A DNA stretch of 64,000 bases, from contig JAAOXG010000001.1 of assembly GCA_013036995.1 (NCBI GenBank), forward strand, positions 1 to 64,000. The letters are read 5' to 3'. The DNA is from Lacrimispora defluvii. Lineage in GTDB: Bacteria > Bacillota > Clostridia > Lachnospirales > Lachnospiraceae. The notes under the pieces are model-generated. The model had not been told where the DNA came from and ran no database searches. It saw only the letters and a program-made list of their open reading frames with translations. Position numbers and translations under genes: made by a program. Of this stretch, positions 25,594 through 34,133 are shown piece after piece. Position 1 is the stretch's first letter, and every line of letters begins with the position of its first letter.

Positions 25594-26892
25594 GTGGAAA
25601 GTAAGAATAAATTTTGGAAGGGTGCCCTAGTCGGAGCACTTCTTACCACATTGGCAGCCCTTGTAATTGTGGGGATGTCGCTAGGCATTTTTTTAATTGG
25701 AAGAACTGCAATTGATGGCAAGGGAACAACGGCTGATTCTGTTCAGGCAGAGAATCAGAACGGCGATCTGGATATGAACCGGATTGTGGCTAAGATCCAG
25801 ACCATTCAGAGTGTGATTGATAAGTATTATCTTTTTGACGAAGACAATACGAAAGTGGAAGACTGGATCTATAAAGGAATGCTTTATGGTCTTGAGGATC
25901 CCTACACAGTTTATTACACGGCTGATGAATATAAAAAACTGATGGAAGATACGGCTGGTGAGTACTGCGGGATTGGAGTGATGGTAAGTCAGAATCCCTC
26001 AACCGGAGTCATTACAGTCAGCAAGGTATTTGAAGGAACTCCCGGAGCGGAAGCGGGAATTCTGCCTGGTGATATCCTTTATAAGGTAGGCAGCAAAGAA
26101 GTGACAGGAATTGATCTGGAACTGGTAGTAAAGGATTATATCAAAGGTGAGAAAGGCACACCTGTGACAATCACTGTTCTTCGTAAGGAGGCAGGCGATT
26201 ATATCGATATGACCATGGAGCGCCGGCAGATTACAGTGCCTACGGTTGAATATGAAATGCTGGCTGACAATGTTGGATATATTTCAGTAAGTCAGTTCGA
26301 TACGGTAACTGCTGATCAGTTTAAAGGTGCAATTGATGATCTGGAGAAAAAGGGAATGAAAAAGCTGGTGGTTGATTTAAGAAATAACCCTGGCGGAGTT
26401 GTGGATGCGGTTGTATCCATGCTGGATTACATTCTTCCTGACGATCTGGTCATTGAAGGTGATCCCAATCTGGTAAGAACCAAGAAGAATAAAACCCTTC
26501 TTGTTTATATGGCGGATAAGAACGGAAAAGGCGAGCAGTATTATGCATCAGACGGCCATCAGGTAGATGTTCCAATGGCAGTGCTGGTGAATGGTCAGTC
26601 TGCAAGTGCATCTGAGGTCTTCTCCGGTGCCCTTAAGGCATACAAGAAAGCGAAGCTTGTAGGAACTAAAACATTTGGCAAGGGTATTGTCCAGACGCTG
26701 TTCCCGTTAGATAACGGAACTGCAATCAAGATGACAGTTGCCCATTACTATACACCAAGCGGTTTTGATCTTCATAAAAAAGGTCTTGAACCAGATGTTC
26801 CTGTAGAATTAAAAGAAGAGCTGAAAACAAAAATTAAGATTGAGCATAACGAAGACAATCAGCTAATAGAAGCAATTAATGCTTTAAAATAA
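25594..26892 (+). CDS. S41 carboxy-terminal processing protease (CtpA/B-like)
   Basis: A membrane-anchored serine protease of about 432 residues. One N-terminal membrane segment (~10-35), a PDZ domain (~115-200; GIGVMVSQNPSTGVITVSKVFEGTPGAEAGI split across it) and an S41 domain follow. The Ser338/Lys363 pair (QSASASEVF and TKTFGKGIVQ), 25 residues apart, matches the CtpB dyad. GTG 25594 is preferred, 7 bases after AGGAG; ATG 25588 is 1 base from it. As last gene of the ftsEX cluster it may process division or wall proteins. Confidence 0.92.
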   Translation: MESKNKFWKGALVGALLTTLAALVIVGMSLGIFLIGRTAIDGKGTTADSVQAENQNGDLDMNRIVAKIQTIQSVIDKYYLFDEDNTKVEDWIYKGMLYGLEDPYTVYYTADEYKKLMEDTAGEYCGIGVMVSQNPSTGVITVSKVFEGTPGAEAGILPGDILYKVGSKEVTGIDLELVVKDYIKGEKGTPVTITVLRKEAGDYIDMTMERRQITVPTVEYEMLADNVGYISVSQFDTVTADQFKGAIDDLEKKGMKKLVVDLRNNPGGVVDAVVSMLDYILPDDLVIEGDPNLVRTKKNKTLLVYMADKNGKGEQYYASDGHQVDVPMAVLVNGQSASASEVFSGALKAYKKAKLVGTKTFGKGIVQTLFPLDNGTAIKMTVAHYYTPSGFDLHKKGLEPDVPVELKEELKTKIKIEHNEDNQLIEAINALK

Positions 26893-26899
26893 AAAGAAT

Positions 26900-26949
26900 G
26901 CCCTTAAGAGACAACAGCAATTTCATTGCCAGTTTCTTAAGGGCTTTTT
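26900..26949. terminator. terminator between ctp and ltaE
   Basis: GCCCTTAAGA (26900) pairs with TCTTAAGGGC (to 26944), then T5. It ends the ftsEX cluster and, read the other way, lies just past the end of the convergent threonine aldolase gene. Confidence 0.85.
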
Positions 26950-26951
26950 CA

Positions 26952-27980
26952 TTACATGGAACAGGTTTTAAGAGCGTCTAAAAATTGTCTGCAAGCATCT
27001 TCTTTGGTTGCCCAGGAGGTAACCAGCCTTATGACAGAATGACCATTGGTTCCTTTTTCCTGTATGGAGAATACAAAGTCTTTCTGAAGCGTTTCTATCA
27101 CTTCATCAGGAAATATGGGAAACAGCTGGTTTGTGAGGGAAGGGGCAGCGAAGGAATAGCCAAGGCCGCTGATGCCCTTTCTCAGAATATCTGCCATTGC
27201 ATTGGCATGGGAAGCAAGATCGTAGTAAAGATTGTCAGTGAACAGTTCCTCATACTGAATGCCCAGGAGCCAGCCTTTTGCCAGCAGTGCCCCACGCTGT
27301 TTTATCATAAAACGGAAATCTGGTTTTAAATCCGGGTGGCTGATAACCAGAGCCTCGCCAAACAGAGCACCGGCTTTTGTTCCGCCGATATAAAAAACGT
27401 CGGTTAAGGCAGCAATATCTTTTATGGTTAAATCATTTACTTCACTGGTCAGAGCAGAACCCAGACGGGCACCGTCTAAAAACAGATAGAGATCTTTTTC
27501 CTTACACAGACTGCGGATTGCTTCCAGCTCGGCTTTGGAATACTGGGTTCCCAGTTCGGTGGAGTTTGAAATATAGACCATTTTGGGCTGTACCATATGT
27601 TCATCTGTATGAAGATTTAACGCCTGAGTGATATCAGCAGGAGTCAGCTTTCCGTCTTTTCCCGGCATAGCAAGAACTTTATGTCCGGTGGCCTCGATTG
27701 CGCCGGTTTCATGGACATTAATATGTCCCTGGGCAACGCAGATTACAGCCTGCCACGGTTTAAGGGCTGTACCGATTGTAATCAGGTTCGTCTGGGTTCC
27801 TCCTACAATAAAATGAATATCAGCGTCCTCACGCCCGATTTCCCGTCTGATTATCTCCCTGGCACGGGTACAGTGCCCGTCAGTTCCGTATCCACTGTTC
27901 TGATCCAGATTGGTCCGTGTGATCGCCTCCAGAATCTTTGGGTGCGCTCCTTCGCTGTAATCGTTATTAAAGCTATACAT
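26952..27980 (-). CDS. ltaE: low-specificity L-threonine aldolase
   Basis: A 342-residue fold-type I PLP enzyme that cleaves threonine or allo-threonine to glycine and acetaldehyde. Family blocks are MYSFNNDYSEGAHPKILEAI, GYGTDGHCTRA, FIVGGTQTNLITI, LFLDGARLGSAL and YIGGTKAGALFGEAL with the PLP lysine in GGTK. The start is ATG at 27980, 7 bases after AGGAGG; the longer frame to 28064 has no ribosome site. Confidence 0.9.
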   Translation of the reverse strand: MYSFNNDYSEGAHPKILEAITRTNLDQNSGYGTDGHCTRAREIIRREIGREDADIHFIVGGTQTNLITIGTALKPWQAVICVAQGHINVHETGAIEATGHKVLAMPGKDGKLTPADITQALNLHTDEHMVQPKMVYISNSTELGTQYSKAELEAIRSLCKEKDLYLFLDGARLGSALTSEVNDLTIKDIAALTDVFYIGGTKAGALFGEALVISHPDLKPDFRFMIKQRGALLAKGWLLGIQYEELFTDNLYYDLASHANAMADILRKGISGLGYSFAAPSLTNQLFPIFPDEVIETLQKDFVFSIQEKGTNGHSVIRLVTSWATKEDACRQFLDALKTCSM

Positions 27981-28015
27981 AAAATGTCCTCCTGACGATT
28001 GATGGTATAAAAAAT

Positions 28016-28044
28016 ATGATATACTAAATGGGACAAATTTACAA
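28016..28044 (-). promoter_or_regulatory. promoter of ltaE
   Basis: On the minus strand TTGTAA and TATCAT are separated by exactly 17 bases, 36 bases upstream of the start codon. Confidence 0.6.
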
Positions 28045-28173
28045 TGGCAGATGGACAAGTGCAATATAATCTTATGTTATAGTAAATATTCATATCATGT
28101 ATTATTATTATATTAATGGCTGTGGTAAAATAAATAAAAGAATATGTATTACGTATGAGCAGGAGGAAACCTT

Positions 28174-28665
28174 ATGGCGACAGGTGCAATTTTTAAATTT
28201 CATAATGATCTGGATACAGATCAGATTATAGGATCCCAGTATCTGTTATTACCTGATCTTGAAGAAATGAAAGTACATACATTTGAATCTCTTGATCCCG
28301 ACTTTCCTAAAAAAGTAAAGGCGGGAGATTATGTAGTAGGAGGGGAGAATTTTGGATGCGGTTCATCCAGAGAGCAGGCACCGGGTGTGTTAAAGGCTCT
28401 TGGTGTGGAAGCTGTGATAGCCAAATCATTTGCCAGAATTTTCTTCCGAAATGCAATTAATATCGGACTTCCTGTGATCGTGTGCAAAGAACTTCCGGAT
28501 GAAGTAAATACAGGTGATGTGATGGAGCTGTCTTTGTCAGAGGGAATCGTAAAGGCAAAGGGCAAAGAGTACTCCTGTACGAAGCTTCCGGAATATATGC
28601 AGAATATTTTGAATCAGGGCGGCCTGATTGCATCTTTAAATAAGGAGGAATCGGTATGGGAATGA
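28174..28665 (+). CDS. LeuD-like hydratase small subunit, pair 1
   Basis: A 163-residue swivel-domain subunit of the aconitase superfamily (3-isopropylmalate dehydratase type). Motifs are DLDTDQIIGSQYLLLPDLEEMK near the N-terminus and GGENFGCGSSREQAPGVLKALG. The substrate-selecting loop after QY reads LLLPD rather than the Arg-containing form of homoaconitase, which points to a hydrophobic substrate side chain. The large subunit gene overlaps its 3' end by 10 bases. No leuA or leuB is nearby, so leucine synthesis is not proven. Confidence 0.88.
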   Translation: MATGAIFKFHNDLDTDQIIGSQYLLLPDLEEMKVHTFESLDPDFPKKVKAGDYVVGGENFGCGSSREQAPGVLKALGVEAVIAKSFARIFFRNAINIGLPVIVCKELPDEVNTGDVMELSLSEGIVKAKGKEYSCTKLPEYMQNILNQGGLIASLNKEESVWE

Positions 28666-29897
28666 CAATCGCAGAAAAAATAATAGCGGCTGCTGCCGGT
28701 GTGGATCATGTAAAGCCGGGGGATATTCATACTGTTAATTTAGACCGCCTGATGAGCAATGACGGAACAACCCATTTAACCGTTGATATGTATCATAACA
28801 AGCTGACCAGTCCCCGTATTGCAGATCCTGAAAAACTGGTCTTTATAGTGGATCACAATGTTCCTGCTGATAATCCAAAGACTGCTGCAGCCCAGAAAAA
28901 GATGAGAGATTTTGCCAGAGAGCATGAGATTGATTTCTGGGAGGGAAAGGGCGTATGCCATCAGATTATGATGGAAAACTATGTCTGCCCGGGAGAACTG
29001 ATCTTTGGAGCTGACAGTCATACCTGCACTTATGGTGCGTTAGGTGCCTTTGGTACAGGAGTAGGGTGTACGGATTTTCTTTATGGTATGGTTACAGGGA
29101 CATCCTGGGTTCTGGTTCCGGAATCTGTTAAATTCAATCTGGTTGGGAAGCTTCCAGAGGGAGTTTATCCAAGAGATTTGATGCTTACGATTATTGGTCA
29201 GATTGGTGCCAATGGCTGCAATTATCAGGTGATGGAATTTTGCGGAGAGGGCGCAAAAACACTGAGTGTCAATGACCGTATGGTTTTATGCAATTTATCC
29301 GTTGAGGCAGGAGCAAAAACCGGTATCTTTGAGGCCGATGAAATCGCCCTTGCCTACCTGCAAGAGCAGGGGAGAAAGCCAAAAGCTGTATATAAAAGTG
29401 ATCCTGACGCAGTTTACGCAAGGGAATATACCATTGATTTGTCTGCTATCCAGCCAGTGATTGCAAGACCGGATTTTGTAGATGATGTGGTTCCTGCAAA
29501 AGATGTCTGCGGCGTGAAAATTGACGAAGCATTTTTAGGATCCTGCAACAATGGCAGGATTGAAGAACTGAGAATCGGAGCCGGTATTATCAAGGGCAAA
29601 AAGGTAGCGGATAGTGTCAGGTTTTTGGTTGTTCCGGCAAGCCTTTCCGTATACAAACAGGCATTAAAGGAAGGACTCATTGACATTTTTATGGAATCTG
29701 GTGCAATTGTCATGAACCCTAATTGCAGTGTCTGCTGGGGAAGCTGTCAGGGTGTCATTGGTGAGAATGAGGTTCTCATCAGTACAGGAACCCGTAATTT
29801 TAAAGGCAGGGCAGGTCATCCCAGTTCCAAAGTATATTTAGGTTCTGCTGCCACAGTGACGGCATCAGCAATTGCAGGAGAAATTACGTTGGCATAA
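28656..29897 (+). CDS. LeuC-like hydratase large subunit, pair 1
   Basis: A 413-residue [4Fe-4S] subunit. Cluster ligands are visible as Cys in GSCNNGRIEELRIG and the CxxC in NPNCSVCWGSCQG; DSHTCTYGALGAFGTGVGCTDF is the active-site block. GSCNN replaces the usual GSCTN. ATG 28656 is 7 bases after AAGGAGG. It partners the small subunit just upstream; the pair catalyses reversible dehydration of a 2-hydroxy dicarboxylic acid, such as isopropylmalate, citramalate or dimethylmalate. Confidence 0.88.
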   Translation: MGMTIAEKIIAAAAGVDHVKPGDIHTVNLDRLMSNDGTTHLTVDMYHNKLTSPRIADPEKLVFIVDHNVPADNPKTAAAQKKMRDFAREHEIDFWEGKGVCHQIMMENYVCPGELIFGADSHTCTYGALGAFGTGVGCTDFLYGMVTGTSWVLVPESVKFNLVGKLPEGVYPRDLMLTIIGQIGANGCNYQVMEFCGEGAKTLSVNDRMVLCNLSVEAGAKTGIFEADEIALAYLQEQGRKPKAVYKSDPDAVYAREYTIDLSAIQPVIARPDFVDDVVPAKDVCGVKIDEAFLGSCNNGRIEELRIGAGIIKGKKVADSVRFLVVPASLSVYKQALKEGLIDIFMESGAIVMNPNCSVCWGSCQGVIGENEVLISTGTRNFKGRAGHPSSKVYLGSAATVTASAIAGEITLA

Positions 29898-29917
29898 TGA
29901 GGGGAAAGGAAATGATA

Positions 29918-30409
29918 ATGGAGACATTTACAGGGAAAGTCTGGGTTCTTGGAGATGATATTGATACGGATATCATTATTCCTACGGAATATCTGGCACT
30001 AAAAACCATAGATGAGATGAAGCAGTATGGCTTTAGCCCTCTCCGGCCGGAACTGGCTGGACTGATCAAAGAAGGAGATATTATAGTAGCTGGTAAAAAT
30101 TTTGGCTGCGGATCTTCCAGGGAGCAGGCACCTGAGATTATAAAGGCTCTTGGAGTGAAATGCGTAATAGCAAAATCCTTTGCCAGAATATTTTTCCGCA
30201 ATTCCATAAACAATGGTCTGCTTCTTATGGAACAGCCGGATTTATATGATGATATGACGGAAGGCGACATGATTCAGGTTACGGTAAATGAACATGTGGA
30301 ATACCAGGGCAGATATTATCAGATCGCATCGCTGCCTCAGAATCTGGTTGATATTATCAGTGCAGGCGGACTGGTGAAAGCCATGCGAAAACGCAACGGA
30401 CTGGATTAA
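29918..30409 (+). CDS. LeuD-like hydratase small subunit, pair 2
   Basis: A 163-residue small subunit, paralogous to the one at 28174. It has LGDDIDTDIIIPTEYLALKTIDEMK and AGKNFGCGSSREQAPEIIKALG. The selecting loop reads YLALKT, differing from pair 1. ATG 29918 lies 7 bases after AGGA; in-frame ATGs at 29897 and 29912 are alternatives. It starts 20 bases after the pair-1 large subunit and is followed by its own large subunit, so all four genes form one operon. Confidence 0.88.
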   Translation: METFTGKVWVLGDDIDTDIIIPTEYLALKTIDEMKQYGFSPLRPELAGLIKEGDIIVAGKNFGCGSSREQAPEIIKALGVKCVIAKSFARIFFRNSINNGLLLMEQPDLYDDMTEGDMIQVTVNEHVEYQGRYYQIASLPQNLVDIISAGGLVKAMRKRNGLD

Positions 30410-30418
30410 GGAGGGGCA

Positions 30419-31666
30419 ATGGGATATACAATTATTGAAAAAATAATCAGGCATAATACAGGTGCTCAAAATGTAAAGCCGGGAGATATCGTGACTGTGA
30501 AAGCAGACAGGGTAATGATTCATGATATTTTTATTCCCTTTGTAGCAGATAAATTTGAAGAAATGGGATTTAAAAAGCTTTGGGATCCGGATAGAGCAGT
30601 CTTAATCTATGACCATCTGGTTCCGGCCAGCCAGCTTGATGACACCAGGCATTTTCGGATTGGAGATGCATTTGCAGCAAAATACGGAATGAAGCACGTC
30701 CACAGAAGTGATGGAATCTGCCATCAGCTGATGACGGAGGCAGGATATGTAAAACCGGGAGATGTGGTTTTTGGAACAGACAGCCACACTACTACATATG
30801 GCTGTGTGGGAGCATTTTCTTCCGGAATCGGTTATACGGAGATGGCAAGCATTCTGGGTACCGGTACCATGTGGATCAAGGTACCGGAGACAATTAAGGT
30901 GGTTATTGAAGGAAAACTTCCGGATGATGTGATGTCTAAGGATATTATTCTGCGCCTGATCGGAGACCTGGGCGCAGACGGAGCCACTTATCTGGCTCTT
31001 GAATTTACAGGAAGCACCGTAGAGGAGATGTCAGTATCAAGCCGTATGACCATAGCCAATATGGCAGTTGAGGCCGGTGCAAAATGTGCCTTGTTTGCTC
31101 CGGATGAGAAAACGGCTGAGTATTGTGAAATACAGCTGAACGAATTTCAGAAGAGTCTGACTGGAGATGAGGATGCGGTTTACAAAAAAGTAATCCGGTA
31201 TCGTGCAGAGGATTTTGTTCCCGTTATGGCATGTCCTTCCCAGGTGGATAAAATCAGGCCGGTCAGTGAACTGGAGGGGATCGCCATTGACCAGGTATTT
31301 ATCGGTTCCTGTACCAATGGGCGTCTGGAGGATCTGGCAGCGGCAGCAGGGGTGTTAAAGGGCAAAAAGGTAGCTGACTACGTAAAGCTTATTGTGACAC
31401 CTGCAAGCCGGAAGATTTACCAGGAAGCCATGGAGCAGGGAATCATGGAGATTCTGTCTGAGGCAGGTGCCATTATCACCCATCCGGGATGCGGATTATG
31501 CTGCGGAAGAACCGGAGGAATTCTAAGTGACGGGGAACGGGTAGTGGCAACCAATAACCGGAATTTCCTGGGAAGAATGGGAACTTCCAAAGTTGAAATA
31601 TATCTGGCTTCTCCAAAAACGGCAGCAGCCTGTGCGTTAGCCGGCCGGATTGTAAGCGCCTTATAA
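30419..31666 (+). CDS. LeuC-like hydratase large subunit, pair 2
   Basis: A 415-residue [4Fe-4S] subunit. Cluster cysteines are in GSCTNGRLEDLAAAAG and HPGCGLCCGRTGG (CxxC); TDSHTTTYGCVGAFSSGIGYTEM is the active-site block. It is clearly distinct from the pair-1 large subunit rather than a fresh duplication. Its own AAGGAGGGG site lies 5 bases before the start. Which of the two pairs serves leucine synthesis, if either, cannot be told. Confidence 0.88.
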   Translation: MGYTIIEKIIRHNTGAQNVKPGDIVTVKADRVMIHDIFIPFVADKFEEMGFKKLWDPDRAVLIYDHLVPASQLDDTRHFRIGDAFAAKYGMKHVHRSDGICHQLMTEAGYVKPGDVVFGTDSHTTTYGCVGAFSSGIGYTEMASILGTGTMWIKVPETIKVVIEGKLPDDVMSKDIILRLIGDLGADGATYLALEFTGSTVEEMSVSSRMTIANMAVEAGAKCALFAPDEKTAEYCEIQLNEFQKSLTGDEDAVYKKVIRYRAEDFVPVMACPSQVDKIRPVSELEGIAIDQVFIGSCTNGRLEDLAAAAGVLKGKKVADYVKLIVTPASRKIYQEAMEQGIMEILSEAGAIITHPGCGLCCGRTGGILSDGERVVATNNRNFLGRMGTSKVEIYLASPKTAAACALAGRIVSAL

Positions 31667-31692
31667 GCAGCAGATTACTAAAAAATAAAATC

Positions 31693-31706
31693 AGAACAAA
31701 TGTTCC
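31693..31706 (+). promoter_or_regulatory. LexA-type SOS box upstream of uvrB
   Basis: AGAACAAATGTTCC matches the Firmicute LexA/DinR consensus CGAACRNRYGTTYC at 13 of 14 positions. It lies ~33 bases before the -10 element of uvrB. Confidence 0.75.
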
Positions 31707-31735
31707 TTCCCTGCCTATACTTTTTATCTTTGCTA

Positions 31736-31744
31736 TGTTATAAT
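31736..31744 (+). promoter_or_regulatory. extended -10 of uvrB promoter
   Basis: TGTTATAAT is an extended -10 (TGn plus TATAAT). No good -35 box is present, which is normal for extended -10 promoters. Confidence 0.6.
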
Positions 31745-31782
31745 CCTGGTACGATAGTTCACCAAGGAGGTAAAAAGAACGT

Positions 31783-33768
31783 ATGGAATTTAAGCTGCAT
31801 TCAGAATTTGCCCCGACCGGAGATCAGCCCCAAGCCATAGAACAGCTTGTGAGAGGATTTAAGGAAGGCAATCAGTTTCAGACCTTACTGGGAGTTACCG
31901 GCTCTGGAAAGACCTTTACCATGGCCAATGTCATACAGGAAATACAGAAGCCTACATTAATTATAGCTCATAACAAAACTCTTGCTGCACAGCTTTACGG
32001 GGAATTCAAGGAATTCTTTCCGGAGAATGCAGTGGAGTACTTTGTTTCCTATTACGATTATTATCAGCCCGAAGCATACGTACCATCTACCGATACTTAT
32101 ATTGAAAAGGATTCATCCATCAATGATGAGATCGATAAACTGCGCCATTCTGCCACCGCGGCATTATCGGAACGCAGAGATGTGATTATCGTTGCTTCGG
32201 TTTCCTGCATTTACGGACTGGGAAGTCCCATCGATTATCAGGAGATGGTGATCTCCTTACGGCCTGGAATGATCAAGGACCGGGATGAAGTGATTCATAA
32301 ACTGATCGATATTCAGTATGACCGGAATGACATGGATTTCAGGCGCGGTACGTTCCGCGTCCGGGGAGATGTGGTGGAGATTTTCCCATCCTATTCCGGC
32401 AGTGAAGCTTACCGGGTGGAATTCTTTGGAGATGAGGTAGACCGGATTACGGAGATTGATACGCTGACAGGTGAGATACGGGCAGAGCTGGGGCATATTG
32501 CAGTATTTCCGGCTTCTCATTATGTTGTATCCAAGGATAAGATGGAGCACGCAGCTTCTACCATTCTGGCTGAATTAAAAGAGCAGGTAGAGTATTTTAA
32601 AAGTGAAGACAAGCTTTTAGAGGCCCAGAGAATCTCTGAGCGGACTAATTTTGATGTGGAAATGATGAAAGAGACCGGCTTCTGTTCCGGAATTGAGAAT
32701 TATTCCAGACATTTAACAGGGGGAAAACCGGGAGAACCACCCTATACTTTAATTGATTATTTTCCCGATGATTTTCTGATTATTGTGGACGAGTCCCACA
32801 TTACCCTTCCTCAGGTGAGAGGAATGTATGCAGGAGACCGCTCACGAAAAACCACTCTTGTAAACTTTGGCTTTCGTCTTCCCTCAGCCCTGGATAACCG
32901 GCCTTTGAATTTTGAAGAGTTTGAAGCCAAGATCAATCAGATGATGTTTGTTTCGGCTACCCCATCTGTTTATGAATCCCAGCATGAGCTTTTACGGGTG
33001 GAGCAGATCATTCGTCCAACCGGACTGCTGGATCCTGAGATTGACGTACGTCCGGTGGAAGGCCAGATTGATGATTTGATCTCTGAGGTCAATAAAGAGG
33101 TGGAGAAGAAGAATAAGATATTAATCACTACTCTGACCAAACGTATGGCAGAAGACCTGACAGATTACATGAGAGAGGTTGGAATCCGGGTCAAATATCT
33201 CCATTCGGATATTGATACGCTGGAACGCTCGGAGATCATCCGTGATATGCGGCTTGATGTTTTCGATGTCTTGGTAGGAATCAATCTATTGAGAGAAGGA
33301 TTGGACATTCCGGAGATTACACTGGTGGCCATTCTGGATGCGGATAAGGAAGGCTTCCTGCGTTCAGAGACTTCTCTTATTCAGACCATAGGAAGAGCAG
33401 CCAGAAACTCGGAAGGCCACGTTATCATGTATGCAGATAATATGACGGATTCCATGAGAGTTGCAATTGAAGAGACAAACCGGAGAAGAGCAATTCAGGA
33501 ACGGTATAATGAAGAACATGGAATCACTCCCACTACCATTAAAAAGGCAGTTCGTGATTTAATAGCCATATCAAAAGCAGCTGCAGCTGATGATAAGGAG
33601 TTTAAAAAAGATCCCGAATCCATGGATGCAACGGAACTGGAAAAGCTTTCAAAGGAACTGACAAAAAAGATGCATCAGGCAGCAGCAGAACTGAATTTCG
33701 AAGAGGCTGCAAAGCTGCGTGACCGAATGGTACAGGTGAAAAAGATGCTTCAGGATATCAGCCAGTAA
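31783..33768 (+). CDS. uvrB: excinuclease ABC subunit B
   Basis: The 661-residue damage-recognition helicase of nucleotide excision repair. Walker A is GVTGSGKTF (~38), followed by the [12 protein letters not shown] beta-hairpin, helicase motif [18 protein letters not shown] and a C-terminal UVR domain (~620-660; [21 protein letters not shown]) that binds UvrC. Length is standard. A LexA-type box upstream suggests SOS control. uvrA does not follow, unlike in many Firmicutes. Confidence 0.97.
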   Translation: MEFKLHSEFAPTGDQPQAIEQLVRGFKEGNQFQTLLGVTGSGKTFTMANVIQEIQKPTLIIAHNKTLAAQLYGEFKEFFPENAVEYFVSYYDYYQPEAYVPSTDTYIEKDSSINDEIDKLRHSATAALSERRDVIIVASVSCIYGLGSPIDYQEMVISLRPGMIKDRDEVIHKLIDIQYDRNDMDFRRGTFRVRGDVVEIFPSYSGSEAYRVEFFGDEVDRITEIDTLTGEIRAELGHIAVFPASHYVVSKDKMEHAASTILAELKEQVEYFKSEDKLLEAQRISERTNFDVEMMKETGFCSGIENYSRHLTGGKPGEPPYTLIDYFPDDFLIIVDESHITLPQVRGMYAGDRSRKTTLVNFGFRLPSALDNRPLNFEEFEAKINQMMFVSATPSVYESQHELLRVEQIIRPTGLLDPEIDVRPVEGQIDDLISEVNKEVEKKNKILITTLTKRMAEDLTDYMREVGIRVKYLHSDIDTLERSEIIRDMRLDVFDVLVGINLLREGLDIPEITLVAILDADKEGFLRSETSLIQTIGRAARNSEGHVIMYADNMTDSMRVAIEETNRRRAIQERYNEEHGITPTTIKKAVRDLIAISKAAAADDKEFKKDPESMDATELEKLSKELTKKMHQAAAELNFEEAAKLRDRMVQVKKMLQDISQ

Positions 33769-33796
33769 AAAATATCTTTCTGGTATTAGGATAGTA

Positions 33797-33825
33797 TTGA
33801 CAATGATTCTCAATAAGTGTAAAAT
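33797..33825 (+). promoter_or_regulatory. feo promoter with overlapping Fur-type box
   Basis: TTGACA (33797-33802) and TAAAAT (33820-33825) have a 17-base spacer. The 15-mer TGACAATGATTCTCA (33798-33812) matches the 7-1-7 Fur consensus TGATAATNATTATCA at all but two positions and covers the -35 box, so iron-loaded Fur would block polymerase. Confidence 0.78.
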
Positions 33826-33830
33826 CTCTA

Positions 33831-33893
33831 TGGATGCAATCCAGGGAAAGAACCCTGGTGCGCCGGTTTTGGAACTGGCTGCATTCAGAGGAG
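33831..33893 (+). ncRNA. three-way-junction leader RNA of feoA, class not recognised
   Basis: Between the promoter and feoA the RNA folds into P1 TGGATGCA/TGCATTCA (8 bp, one G-U; 33831-33838 with 33880-33887), P2 CCAGGG/CCCTGG (loop AAAGAA) and P3 GCCGGTT/AACTGGC (loop TTGG). Junction linkers are AT, TGC and none. The ribosome site GAGGAG (33888-33893) starts directly after P1. I do not recognise a known riboswitch. Confidence 0.6.
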
Positions 33894-33899
33894 ATTATT

Positions 33900-34133
33900 A
33901 TGAAGCTTCATGAAGGAGATATCGGAAAGACCTACATTGTATACAGCGTTATGGTGAAAGATGCCATTACAAGAAGGCTGGAAGCATTAGGCGTCAACGA
34001 GATGACGCCAGTTACCTTATTAAACAAAAAAGGAAGCGGCACCGTGATTATTAAGGTCAGAGGGACTCGTCTGGCTCTGGGCAGGAAGATCTCAGAGGGA
34101 ATTGAGATAAAGGAGGAGACCAGCCATGAGTGA
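33900..34133 (+). CDS. feoA: ferrous iron transport protein A
   Basis: A 77-residue SH3-like protein (MKLHEGDIGKTYIVYSVMVKDAITRRLEALGV..TPVTLLNKKGSGTVIIKVRGTRLALGRKISEGIEI) with the FeoA core pattern. It binds FeoB and tunes ferrous uptake. The start is ATG 33900 behind AGAGGAG; the longer frame from 33834 would translate the structured leader and is rejected. It overlaps feoB by 8 bases. Confidence 0.93.
   Translation: MKLHEGDIGKTYIVYSVMVKDAITRRLEALGVNEMTPVTLLNKKGSGTVIIKVRGTRLALGRKISEGIEIKEETSHE

Noticed and set aside
27981..28064. N-terminal extension of the threonine aldolase
   Set aside because: The extension lacks a ribosome site and overlaps the promoter; AGGAGG places the start at 27980.
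33834..33899. Longer feoA start at ATG 33834
   Set aside because: It lies inside helix P1 of the leader, has no ribosome site, and FeoA proteins begin near MKLHEGD.
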